From positions 319,001 to 383,000 of the forward strand of contig NZ_ATHQ01000001.1 in the NCBI RefSeq assembly GCF_000523275.1: a stretch of DNA of 64,000 bases. Reading direction: 5' to 3'. The notes beneath the pieces were generated by a model that saw nothing but the letters and a program-made list of their open reading frames with translations, was not told the DNA's origin and did no database searches. The position numbers and the translations under genes were made by a program. The stretch's first letter is position 1. Every line of letters starts with the position of its first letter. Shown here in pieces: positions 19,528-27,170 of the stretch. This stretch comes from Lebetimonas sp. JH292 (GTDB lineage: Bacteria > Campylobacterota > Campylobacteria > Campylobacterales > Nautiliaceae).

Positions 19528-19999
19528 CTCTTTAACTGCTGCGGCAATATTAACAGGATGTCAAATGGCAAACACTCAAAAGACATCTGAAAAAACAGTA
19601 AAAGTTACAGGTATAAGACAAACATCATTAAATGCCGGAAGTGAAAATTTACCGGTTGTAAAATATAATAATCAGGCACCGGTTCCAGGACAGGTAAAAC
19701 CTTATAAAAAATCTTTTGTAACGGCTCCCCCTATGATACCTCACAGTGTAGAAGGAATGGTTCCAATTACAATCAAAAACAATATGTGTCTAAACTGCCA
19801 TATGCCTCAAAGTGCAAAAGCTATGGGCGTTACACCTATGCCAAAAGACCATTTTGTTGATAATTTTGAAGGAGACAAAAAAGAACCTAAAGTTGCTGGA
19901 AGCAGATATAACTGTACATTATGCCATGCTCCTCAGGCAAAATTAAACCCTGTTGTTGAAAATAAATTTGAAAATTTAAAAGCAAACACAGGAATGTAA
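19508..19999 (+). CDS. napB: Periplasmic nitrate reductase dihaem cytochrome NapB, with lipobox-like leader
   Basis: A 163-residue dihaem cytochrome c that hands electrons to NapA. The haem sites are CLNCH (about residue 97) and CTLCH (about residue 139), each with the following NapB pattern (HMPQ, HAPQ). SD AAAGGAG precedes the ATG inside the napH end. The leader MKKLIISSLTAAAILTGC ends in L-T-G-C, a plausible lipobox, so this NapB may be a membrane-anchored lipoprotein instead of the usual soluble form. The stop overlaps the next start (TAATG). Confidence 0.92.
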   Translation: MKKLIISSLTAAAILTGCQMANTQKTSEKTVKVTGIRQTSLNAGSENLPVVKYNNQAPVPGQVKPYKKSFVTAPPMIPHSVEGMVPITIKNNMCLNCHMPQSAKAMGVTPMPKDHFVDNFEGDKKEPKVAGSRYNCTLCHAPQAKLNPVVENKFENLKANTGM

Positions 20000-20472
20000 T
20001 GTTAGATAAATCAAAAAGAAATTTTTTCAGGAGAGTAACCTCTCCTTTTAAATCTTTTCTATATCCTCCATATTATAAAAAAAAAGAAGATTTTTTAAAT
20101 TGTATTGAATGTAATGAAAAAGCCTGTGTTAAAGCCTGCCCCGAAAAAATAATAGAATTAAATAATGAAATTCCTATTTTAAATTTTGCATTTAGCGGCT
20201 GCACTTTTTGTGATGAATGTGCAAAAGCATGTGGGAAAGTTTTAAAAACCGAATATAAAAAAAATAAAATAAATGCCGAATTTATAATCAATACAAGAAA
20301 ATGCCTTGCCTGGAATAATACAATCTGTTATTCCTGTCAAGATATTTGCGAAAAAGAAGCAATAATTTATAAAGGAATGTTTAATCCAGTGATTGATTTA
20401 GATAAATGCACGGCATGCGGGTTTTGCATAGGTGTCTGTCCAAACGATTCAATAGAAATCATTATTAAATAA
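19999..20472 (+). CDS. napF: Ferredoxin-type protein NapF
   Basis: A 157-residue protein with four cysteine clusters of ferredoxin type: CIECNEKACVKACPEK, CTFCDECAKACGK, CYSCQDICEKEA and CTACGFCIGVCPND. There is no signal peptide, although the start has a KRNFFRR stretch that could be a degenerate twin-arginine. NapF is a cytoplasmic Fe-S protein thought to help NapA cofactor assembly or export. Its position napB-napF-napL-napD is the standard epsilonproteobacterial order. Confidence 0.9.
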   Translation: MLDKSKRNFFRRVTSPFKSFLYPPYYKKKEDFLNCIECNEKACVKACPEKIIELNNEIPILNFAFSGCTFCDECAKACGKVLKTEYKKNKINAEFIINTRKCLAWNNTICYSCQDICEKEAIIYKGMFNPVIDLDKCTACGFCIGVCPNDSIEIIIK

Positions 20473-20481
20473 AGGAAGAAA

Positions 20482-21424
20482 ATGAAAAAATTAACAATTT
20501 TATTTTTGATAATTATAAATCTGTTTGCTTATGAAAAAATCATATACCCAAGTTATATTTCAAAACTTACATTTAATAAAAAATATTTAATCGCCGGACT
20601 TGAAAACGGTGAAATTATTATAAAAAATTTTAAAACACTTAAAAATATAAATACAATAATCCTACCAAAAATACACGATTTTATGGATGAACTGATTCCC
20701 ATGCCGATATATTCACTCGATATATCGCCTGAAAATAATAATTTATTAATTCTTGCCCAGGGGGAAAATGCATTTAAAATAATCTATTTATATAATTTTT
20801 AAAACAAAAAATTATACAAAAATATTTTCTACAAAAGAAAATTTAATAGAAGCAAAATATATTTCAAAAAACAAGATTTTAATAGGTACACTTGCTGATG
20901 AGGCAATTTTATTTGATTTGAAATTAAAAAAAGAAATTTATCACAAACAGATAGGAAATTATGTTTTTTCCCTTTTTGTTTTAAATAATAAAAATCTTGC
21001 CGCATTCGGAGATGAAAGCGGTATTGTAACAATTATAGATATAAAAAATGGAAAAACGGTTAAAACCGTAAAAGGCTTTAACAAAGGGAAAACATTAACT
21101 CTCGATTTTAAAAAATATTTAATTTTAAATGCCAGTGAGGACAGAAAAGTAAGTATTTATAATTTAAAATATGATAATTTTACAGTTGAAAACAACGTAA
21201 AATTTTTACCTTATGCAGCAGGTATTTCACCAAATTTAAAATATTATGCAATTCAATATAATGAAAAAAACAATATTGCGATATTTGATATGAATAATAA
21301 ACTTATACAAACATTAAAAGGACACACAATGGCACTAAACGGGTTAAAATTTATTAAAAATAATGAAATTATTAGTTTTTCACCGGCAGAAATTATAATT
21401 TGGAAATTAAAGGAGAACAAATGA
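20482..21424 (+). CDS. napL: NapL, WD-repeat-like periplasmic protein, one frameshift
   Basis: NapL is an accessory protein found in epsilonproteobacterial nap operons; its role is poorly known. A signal peptide (MKKLTILFLIIINLFA) starts the first frame, 20482-20802. One extra T in the T5 run at 20796-20800 breaks it; removing it gives NFKTKNYTKIFSTKENLIEA and runs into 20918-21424. The repaired protein has about 313 residues with repeated beta-propeller-like blades (ILIGTLADEAILFDLK, LNASEDRKVSIYNLK, TLKGHTMALNGLKFI). The stop overlaps the napD start by 4 bp. Probable sequencing error. Confidence 0.87.
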
Positions 21425-21765
21425 ATATATCAAGTATAATAGTTAAAACAAAACCTGAGCATTATGATGCGGTTTATATGAATCTTATGGAAAGTGATTT
21501 ATGTGATGTTCATATAGGCGATAAAGAAAAAGGAATAATTATTATTACAATAGAAGGGGAAAATGTTGAAGAAGAAATTGAAAAACTTTCCAAAATAGAA
21601 GATATGCCTTTTATAATAAGTGCAAATATGCATATGAGTTATAATGAAGAAGAATTGGACAAATTAAGAGAAAATATTGATATTAATCAAACTGTAAAAG
21701 AACTCAATACAGAAAAAAAAGCCGAAGAAATAAATTATAAAGGAAGTTTAAAAAATAAATATTAA
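21421..21765 (+). CDS. napD: NapD, chaperone for NapA maturation
   Basis: A 114-residue cytoplasmic protein. The start is the ATG at 21421 (SD AAAGGAG, overlapping the napL stop as ATGA); an in-frame TTG at 21400 would add seven residues lying inside napL and is unlikely. The ferredoxin-like fold with MNISSIIVKTKPEHYDAV and the mid-protein strand GIIIITIEGE matches NapD, which binds the NapA twin-arginine signal until cofactor insertion is complete. Last gene of the nap operon. Confidence 0.88.
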   Translation: MNISSIIVKTKPEHYDAVYMNLMESDLCDVHIGDKEKGIIIITIEGENVEEEIEKLSKIEDMPFIISANMHMSYNEEELDKLRENIDINQTVKELNTEKKAEEINYKGSLKNKY

Positions 21766-21785
21766 TTTAATAAAAAGTTAATTTT

Positions 21786-21812
21786 GGCACTTTTTGGACA
21801 CTTTTTTATAAT
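21786..21812 (+). promoter_or_regulatory. haoA promoter: two 11-bp direct repeats and a -10 box
   Basis: GGCACTTTTTG at 21786 and GACACTTTTTT at 21797 are spaced 11 bp and lead straight into TATAAT at 21807-21812. No good -35 is seen; the repeats occupy that place, as expected for a promoter needing an activator. The core is the reverse complement of the AGTGCC repeats before napA and has the same orientation as those before the tetrahaem cytochrome gene. Transcription would start near 21819. Confidence 0.65.
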
Positions 21813-21851
21813 ACAATATTAAAGAGTAAAAATAAACTCAAAGGAGACAAA

Positions 21852-23393
21852 ATGAAAAAGGCACTTTCAGCCGGAGTTAGTATTGCAGCACTAACAAGTG
21901 TAGCATTTGCTGCAAACAGTTTGGATTCAAACCCAAATTATGTAAAACTTAAAAATTTCAAACCAAATCCTGCGGTTACAAATGAGCAGTGTTTAATGTG
22001 TCATAAAGCTCAAGATCCTGGTATTGTAGCTGACTGGCAACATTCAAAACATGCAAAAGCAGGTGTCGGATGTGTGCAGTGTCACGTTGTACCAAAAGAT
22101 TATCCAACTGCATTTAAAGCACACCCTATGCAGGGAAAAAATTGGACAGTTCAAATTGCGGTTTCATCCGTAACATGTGCAAAATGTCACGCAAAAGAAG
22201 TTACAGAATACCTTAATTCAGGACATGCAAGAGGTGCAGCACAATGGTTGGCATCAAATATGGGTAAACACGGCTTTTTAATGAGCAAACTTGCGTATAA
22301 CTATGAAAATATGAAAGGAAAACATCCTTCATTAAACGGTTACAGTGCAAAAAAAATGGCTGCGGGAATCAGAAAAGACAATTCTGTATTCGCTTCAAAC
22401 CAAAACAATCCAAGACAGGCAGATTTAGGCGTTGCAAATATTTGTGTACAATGCCACGGAACAACTGTAAAATTAGATTCTCAAGGCAGACCGGATGCGG
22501 CAACATGGCCAAGTGACGGTATAGCCACACTTTATCCAGATGGAGGCGTTGGAAACTGTTTAGCATGCCACAGCAGACATAAATTCTCAGCTGCCGAAGC
22601 AAGACAGCCAGCAGCATGTTCAAACTGTCACTTAGGGCCGGACCATCCGGATAAAGAAATTTTTGAATCAAGTGTTCACGGGCATATTTTTGATACAAAT
22701 GAAAAAGATTACAATTTTGAAACAGGAAAACAAATTCCAGGTAAAACCCTTAGAGCCGCAACATGTTTTACATGTCATATGAGTGGAATTAACGGACTTA
22801 AAGCAACTCACAATGTTTCACTTAGACTAAAATGGAATTTATGGGCACCAAAAAGTTTCTTAAGAACAAAAGGTGCTGAAACAGCCGGATGGGCGTTTTG
22901 GAGTCATGGCGGAAAAATCATACCTGGAAAAACTATATTAAGAGGTAATCCAAAAGCAGGTAATCCACAGGGACCTGAAGCTGCAAGAAGCCAGATGAAA
23001 CAAGTTTGTGCGGCTTGTCATGAAGCTACATTTGTAAACAACTATTTCCAAAGAGTTGACGCTCAGGTAAAAAATTATAATAATTACTTTAATGCGGCAA
23101 ATAAAATGCTAAAAGAGCTAAAAGCTAAAGGTTTAATAAAATCTGACGTATGGAGTGATCCGTTCTTTAAATTATATTATTATCTATGGCATCATGAAGG
23201 TAGAAGAATGAGACAAGGTGCAGCAATGGGAAGCCCGGATTATGCTCACTGGCATGGTGTTTTCCAAGTAATGCAAGATATAAGAGAAATGCAAGACATT
23301 TACAACTACAGAATGAAAATGCTTAAAAAATACGGCAATGCCAAAAAAGTTCTTGAAAACGAACCGCCAATGCCTGTTGTTACTCACGAATAA
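21852..23393 (+). CDS. haoA: Octahaem hydroxylamine oxidoreductase-like protein (epsilon-HAO)
   Basis: A 513-residue periplasmic cytochrome with a cleavable signal (residues 1-20) and exactly eight CxxCH sites, with cysteines at 47, 74, 109, 198, 236, 256, 305 and 386. SD AAAGGAG. In ammonia oxidisers HAO oxidises hydroxylamine. Campylobacterota versions are believed to act in reverse, reducing nitrite to hydroxylamine or ammonium, as proposed for Nautilia profundicola together with Nap and a hybrid-cluster protein. Whether the crosslinking tyrosine of oxidising HAOs is absent needs an alignment. It follows napD by 86 bp but has its own promoter, and ends in a hairpin terminator. Confidence 0.93.
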   Translation: MKKALSAGVSIAALTSVAFAANSLDSNPNYVKLKNFKPNPAVTNEQCLMCHKAQDPGIVADWQHSKHAKAGVGCVQCHVVPKDYPTAFKAHPMQGKNWTVQIAVSSVTCAKCHAKEVTEYLNSGHARGAAQWLASNMGKHGFLMSKLAYNYENMKGKHPSLNGYSAKKMAAGIRKDNSVFASNQNNPRQADLGVANICVQCHGTTVKLDSQGRPDAATWPSDGIATLYPDGGVGNCLACHSRHKFSAAEARQPAACSNCHLGPDHPDKEIFESSVHGHIFDTNEKDYNFETGKQIPGKTLRAATCFTCHMSGINGLKATHNVSLRLKWNLWAPKSFLRTKGAETAGWAFWSHGGKIIPGKTILRGNPKAGNPQGPEAARSQMKQVCAACHEATFVNNYFQRVDAQVKNYNNYFNAANKMLKELKAKGLIKSDVWSDPFFKLYYYLWHHEGRRMRQGAAMGSPDYAHWHGVFQVMQDIREMQDIYNYRMKMLKKYGNAKKVLENEPPMPVVTHE

Positions 23394-23399
23394 TTTCTT

Positions 23400-23422
23400 T
23401 GCCCTTTTTGGGCACTTATTTT
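23400..23422 (+). terminator. Rho-independent terminator after haoA
   Basis: TGCCC, a TTTTT loop, GGGCA, then CTTATTTT, 7 bp after the haoA stop. Short GC-rich stem followed by a T-rich tail on the plus strand. Confidence 0.65.
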
Positions 23423-23457
23423 AATTAAAATTTAAAAATGATTATATTTTAACTTCT

Positions 23458-23484
23458 CCAAAACAAAATTAAATTTTGTTTTGG
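23458..23484. terminator. Bidirectional hairpin between convergent haoA and cytochrome gene
   Basis: A perfect 12-bp inverted repeat, CCAAAACAAAAT and ATTTTGTTTTGG, with a 3-base TAA loop. It sits 11 bp beyond the stop of the minus-strand cytochrome gene and 65 bp beyond haoA, so it could end transcription from both sides. Confidence 0.65.
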
Positions 23485-23494
23485 GTTGTTGTAT

Positions 23495-23731
23495 TTATTT
23501 TTTACCAAATTCTTTTGCTACTCTTTTGATATCAGCTTCTTTTAAACCTTTTGCAACATTAACCATCATAGGATTACCTTTTCCGGCTTTATATTCTTTC
23601 ATTTTTGCTTCGATTTGAGCTGGAGTTAGTGTATCTAATTTTTTAGCCATACCGCCATTATGACACATAGCACAGTTATCGCCTGCGAATAAAAATCCGG
23701 CCAATCCTATAAATGCAAATAATTTTTTCAT
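23495..23731 (-). CDS. Small periplasmic monohaem cytochrome c
   Basis: A 78-residue class I type cytochrome with a signal peptide (MKKLFAFIGLAGFLFA), one haem site CAMCH immediately after cleavage, and a possible axial methionine in GNPMMVNVA. It resembles the short c553-like electron carriers of Campylobacterota. It faces haoA across a terminator and heads downstream from CcdA and a CPPC thioredoxin, so it may be an electron shuttle in the same periplasmic network; the partner is unknown. An SD-like AAGGA lies just upstream of the start. Confidence 0.82.
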   Translation of the reverse strand: MKKLFAFIGLAGFLFAGDNCAMCHNGGMAKKLDTLTPAQIEAKMKEYKAGKGNPMMVNVAKGLKEADIKRVAKEFGKK

Positions 23732-23780
23732 ATCAGTCCTTTTTTAATTATTTTTTTTATTATATTTAATAAACATTAAA

Positions 23781-23969
23781 TTATATGTTAGTTTTGGATA
23801 AATTTTTATCAATTTTATAAATTATCAGCATCATTAAAATTATACCTGTCAATTCTATTAAAACTGCTGACGTAACTACTCCTACAGCTCCCAAAAGGGT
23901 TCCTATTATACATAAAAACATCCCGAGTAAAAAAGTTTTATCACTCCAATATTCTTTTACAGCATCCAT
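23781..23969 (-). CDS. Small two-helix membrane protein
   Basis: A 62-residue protein with two predicted membrane helices (about residues 13-31 and 34-52) and a lysine-rich tail. SD AAGGAGAAAC. Family not recognised. It lies 18 bp after ccdA on the same strand, so it probably belongs to the redox/cytochrome maturation operon. Confidence 0.6.
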   Translation of the reverse strand: MDAVKEYWSDKTFLLGMFLCIIGTLLGAVGVVTSAVLIELTGIILMMLIIYKIDKNLSKTNI

Positions 23970-23987
23970 TGTTTCTCCTTATTTAAT

Positions 23988-24680
23988 TTATTTAATTCCT
24001 TTATAAAAAAAATAAATACCTACTAATATTAACAAAATACCGCTTGCTTTTTCAATTAAACCCATATAATTTTTTGCTTTTTGTATAAATCTGATACTCC
24101 AAACGGTAAAAATAGCCATAAGTAAAAACGGAAGAGCAAGCCCGAGAGAATAAACAATCATCATAGAAACACTTTTTGCCGGGTCGGTTGCCGCCATTCC
24201 AACAATTGTGCCAAATATTGGGCCAATACATGGTGTCCATCCAAATGCAAAGGAAACTCCAAGTAAAAAACTCCCGGCATTTTGCAAATTTAATCTTTTT
24301 TCATACTGAAAAATTTTAAATTTAATAAATCCCCCTATATTAAGCCCGAAAATAATTATTACAATTCCTGCAATTACATTTAACCATTTATTTGCAAATA
24401 TATTGCCTATTAAATTTGCCGCAGCTGCACCAATTAAAACAAATACCAAAGCAAAACCCAAAATAAATAAAAAAGAATTAATTAAAATTTTAAGTCTTTC
24501 TTTTTTATTTAAATTCCTCTGTTCAATTTCTTTTGCGCTTATTCCTGTTATATAAAAAAAATATATCGGCACAAGAGGCAATACACAGGGAGAAAAAAAT
24601 GAAAGAACACCTGCGATAAAACTTACGACAAAAGGCATCTTGTCAAAATAATCAAACAGAGAATAAACCATATTTTCCAT
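23988..24680 (-). CDS. ccdA: CcdA/DsbD-family transmembrane thiol transporter
   Basis: A 230-residue protein with six membrane helices and the paired CcdA cysteine motifs: SPCVLPLVPIYF near residue 32 and FGWTPCIGPIFG near residue 150. CcdA carries reducing equivalents from cytoplasmic thioredoxin to periplasmic thioredoxins for cytochrome c maturation. It directly follows the CPPC thioredoxin gene (sharing one base at 24680), its likely client. Confidence 0.92.
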   Translation of the reverse strand: MENMVYSLFDYFDKMPFVVSFIAGVLSFFSPCVLPLVPIYFFYITGISAKEIEQRNLNKKERLKILINSFLFILGFALVFVLIGAAAANLIGNIFANKWLNVIAGIVIIIFGLNIGGFIKFKIFQYEKRLNLQNAGSFLLGVSFAFGWTPCIGPIFGTIVGMAATDPAKSVSMMIVYSLGLALPFLLMAIFTVWSIRFIQKAKNYMGLIEKASGILLILVGIYFFYKGIK

Positions 24681-25090
24681 TATTTGCCTTTTTGATATTT
24701 TTCGTTATACTGTTTTAAAACTTCAAGAAAAATTTTGGCCGGTCTTGAACCGAAAATTCTGTAATAAAGCTTATCATCCGGTGTAATCAACAATACATTA
24801 GGAGCCGCACCAGTAAAATAAACAGAAAACTCAATTGGGACTCTGTCTGTATCGGCATAAATAAATATAGGTATAAAATTTTTGTTTACATAATCAATTA
24901 CAGGTTTGTATTTATAAACAATATTTGCCATATACCAACATGGAGGACAGTGATGAACGGAAATATCGACCATTAAAAGCTTATGTTCTTTTTTAGCCAG
25001 CTCAAATGCATTTTTATAATTTTTTACCCAATGAATATTATTTGCAAAAATAGAAGTCAAAAATAAAAAAATCAAAAACAATTTTTTCAT
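24680..25090 (-). CDS. Periplasmic CPPC thioredoxin-like protein, paralogue of 11591-12010
   Basis: A 136-residue protein with a signal sequence, the redox motif CPPC in SVHHCPPCWYMANIVY, and the cis-Pro region FTGAAPNVLLI. It shares most of its layout with the protein at 11591-12010 (EHKLLMVDIS, KNFIPIF, KLYYRIFGSRPAKIFLE), so the two arose by duplication. Coupled to ccdA and overlapping the HemY-like gene by 4 bp. Likely the reductant for apocytochrome or another periplasmic disulphide target. Confidence 0.85.
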   Translation of the reverse strand: MKKLFLIFLFLTSIFANNIHWVKNYKNAFELAKKEHKLLMVDISVHHCPPCWYMANIVYKYKPVIDYVNKNFIPIFIYADTDRVPIEFSVYFTGAAPNVLLITPDDKLYYRIFGSRPAKIFLEVLKQYNEKYQKGK

Positions 25091-26313
25091 TTCTTTAACC
25101 TTTCAGCAAGTTCGAAAGAATTTTTAATACAGTCATTGAAACTGATGCCATTATAAGCATTGCCTGTTAAATAAATATTAAATTTTTCTGCTTCGGTGAA
25201 TATATCTTCAACCAATTTCTGATGACCCAGAGAATAATTTGGAATTGCGTTTTTATGAAGCTTTAACCACGTTATTTTCGGATTAGCATTTTTGATAATT
25301 TCATATATATCATCAAGCGCTATTTTAATTATTTCTTCTTCATTTAAATCTTTAATTTCAGAATATCTGGCACCTCCGAGCATTGCCCTGATTCCATTTC
25401 TGTTGGGAAAAATATATTTGTCCATCAATATGCCGAGTGTTTTGTTTTTAATAGTTAAAATACCGAAAGATTTAGGTGTTATGCTCTCAAAATCAAGTCC
25501 GACAATGGCAACAGGGTTATAAGGAATTTTTTTTAACAAATCTGAAAGTTTTTCATATTTTTTTAAAATTTCTGATGCCGAATAAGCCTCCGTAGCTATT
25601 ACAATTTTATCAAAATCTTTCAGTTCATCTACATCTTTTATTTCTTTAATTACAAAATTTGCTTTTGTTTTTTCTTTTAGTTTATTAATAAATTCACTCA
25701 TTCCGTATTCAAATGAATGAAGTTCCCCCGTAGGTTCCCCTCCCCTTTTTAATTTAATCATGCCTTTAAAAAGAGAACCGTATTCACATTCGATTTTTTT
25801 CAGTTTGGGAAAAGCGGCATTCATAGAAGTTATTTCAGGAGTAGAGGCGTATATGCCGGCCAACATAGGTATCATCATTTTTCTATAAAATTCTTTGCCA
25901 AGTCTTCTGATTGCAAATTCTTTTACACTCTCTTCCCTCTCACATACGGGTTTTATAAAAAATTCTTTCAAAATCCTAATTTTCCCTTTCAGGCTCATTA
26001 TATCACTTGTTAAAAATTCAACAGGTTTTGAAGGAAGTTTAATCAGTTTATCATCATAAATATATCTGATTTTTGCATTTTCATCGGCTTTTATAGGTTT
26101 TATGCCTATTTTTTCACATAATTCAAGCGTTTTGGGAGAATTATTTAAAAACCCGTTTACACCTTCTTCAAAAAGATAATTCCCAACTTTTTGCGTATAG
26201 GCTTTTCCGCCCCATTTATCTTTTTCAAAAACAGTTATTTCATAATCATTCTGAAGATAATATGCAAGGCTTAACCCGCTTATACCTCCCCCCACAATTG
26301 CTAATTTTTGCAT
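25087..26313 (-). CDS. hemY: Protoporphyrinogen oxidase-like FAD protein (HemY/HemG type)
   Basis: A 408-residue flavoprotein. The N-terminal dinucleotide fold VGGGISGLSLAYYL and FEKDKWGGKAYTQ match HemY and related amine oxidases, and the C-terminal YLTGNAYNGISFNDCI closes the FAD site. The start is set at the ATG at 26313 (SD AGGAGAAAAAA); a longer frame from 26430 would lie within lgt. The reaction is protoporphyrinogen IX to protoporphyrin IX. The partner electron acceptor in an anaerobe is unclear, since classical HemY uses oxygen. It is apart from the main hem cluster. Confidence 0.82.
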   Translation of the reverse strand: MQKLAIVGGGISGLSLAYYLQNDYEITVFEKDKWGGKAYTQKVGNYLFEEGVNGFLNNSPKTLELCEKIGIKPIKADENAKIRYIYDDKLIKLPSKPVEFLTSDIMSLKGKIRILKEFFIKPVCEREESVKEFAIRRLGKEFYRKMMIPMLAGIYASTPEITSMNAAFPKLKKIECEYGSLFKGMIKLKRGGEPTGELHSFEYGMSEFINKLKEKTKANFVIKEIKDVDELKDFDKIVIATEAYSASEILKKYEKLSDLLKKIPYNPVAIVGLDFESITPKSFGILTIKNKTLGILMDKYIFPNRNGIRAMLGGARYSEIKDLNEEEIIKIALDDIYEIIKNANPKITWLKLHKNAIPNYSLGHQKLVEDIFTEAEKFNIYLTGNAYNGISFNDCIKNSFELAERLKK

Positions 26314-27125
26314 TTTTTTCTCCTGTAATAAAAAATTATAAAACCAATTATAACCAAAAAAGAACTTAAAATCTGTCCCATTGTTATATGGCCGACAATA
26401 AATCCAAGCTGAGGGTCCGGCTGGCGCCAAAATTCACACAGACTTCTGAAAACGCCATATGTAATTAAATACAAAGCTATCAATTCCCCTTTGCATTTGT
26501 AAAATTTTTTGTAAAACCAGTAAATAATTATAAAACTAACCAGTCCTTCAAAAAAAGCTTCATATATACCGATAGGATGCCTTAAAGCACCGTCTATATA
26601 AACCCCCCAGGGAACATCGGTAATCCTGCCGACAATTCTTTCGTTTAAAAAATTACCGAGTCTTCCGAAAATATATGCAAGCGGAACAGCAAGGGCTACA
26701 ACATCCACAAGTTTCCACAAATCAATTTTTTTTATCTTTACAAAAAGCAAAGTGGCGAGAATAAATCCTATTACCGCCCCGTGGTAACTCATACCTGCAA
26801 TACCTACAAATTTTCCGCCTTCAAACGGGTTAAACATTTCCCAGGGATGAAGCAGATAATAACTGTTATCCCCGGGCATATAAAATAAAACATATCCGAA
26901 TCTTGCACCCAAAATAATTCCTATTTCAGCCCATATAAAATATTCGTCTATTATCTTTTTACTAAAACCCATTTTTTCACCGAATTTAATCCCCAAATAA
27001 TAACCTAAAACAAGCGCTGTTATATACATAATTGCATACCAGTGAATATGAAAAGGGCCTATATTAAGGGCAACAGGATTTATATAAGAGTAGATATGCT
27101 GCCAAAAATTTATCAAATTAGCCAT
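26301..27125 (-). CDS. lgt: Prolipoprotein diacylglyceryl transferase
   Basis: A 274-residue membrane enzyme that adds diacylglycerol to the lipobox cysteine of prolipoproteins. The signature GRLGNFLNERIVGRITDVPW is intact, seven or so membrane helices are visible, and the N-terminal HWYAIMYITALVLGY fits. Its clients would include the OmpA-like lipoprotein at 37094 and possibly NapB. Its end overlaps the HemY-like start by 13 bp. The junction upstream is filled by a heptamer repeat. Confidence 0.95.
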   Translation of the reverse strand: MANLINFWQHIYSYINPVALNIGPFHIHWYAIMYITALVLGYYLGIKFGEKMGFSKKIIDEYFIWAEIGIILGARFGYVLFYMPGDNSYYLLHPWEMFNPFEGGKFVGIAGMSYHGAVIGFILATLLFVKIKKIDLWKLVDVVALAVPLAYIFGRLGNFLNERIVGRITDVPWGVYIDGALRHPIGIYEAFFEGLVSFIIIYWFYKKFYKCKGELIALYLITYGVFRSLCEFWRQPDPQLGFIVGHITMGQILSSFLVIIGFIIFYYRRKKCKN

Positions 27126-27138
27126 TTTTTATTCTTTT

Positions 27139-27170
27139 CTCTACTCACTACTCACTATTTTCACCATTTT
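27139..27170 (-). repeat. Heptamer repeat spanning the end of the GlpC-like gene
   Basis: On the minus strand: AAAATGGTGAAAATAGTGAG, then TAGTGAGTAGAG. The last seven residues (ENGENSE) and the TAG stop of the upstream gene are encoded by the repeat itself, which continues to within about 14 bp of the lgt start. Confidence 0.7.

Noticed and set aside
21781-21812. Sigma-54 promoter before haoA (TTGGCAC)
   Set aside because: GG is not followed by GC at 10 bp; the sequence fits 11-bp repeats plus a TATAAT better.
22369-22698. 109-residue reverse-strand frame inside haoA
   Set aside because: It lies opposite conserved haem motifs, has no ribosome site and is a shadow frame.
21852-23393. Pentahaem nitrite reductase NrfA
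   Set aside because: Eight CxxCH motifs and no CxxCK active-site haem motif; layout is HAO-like.
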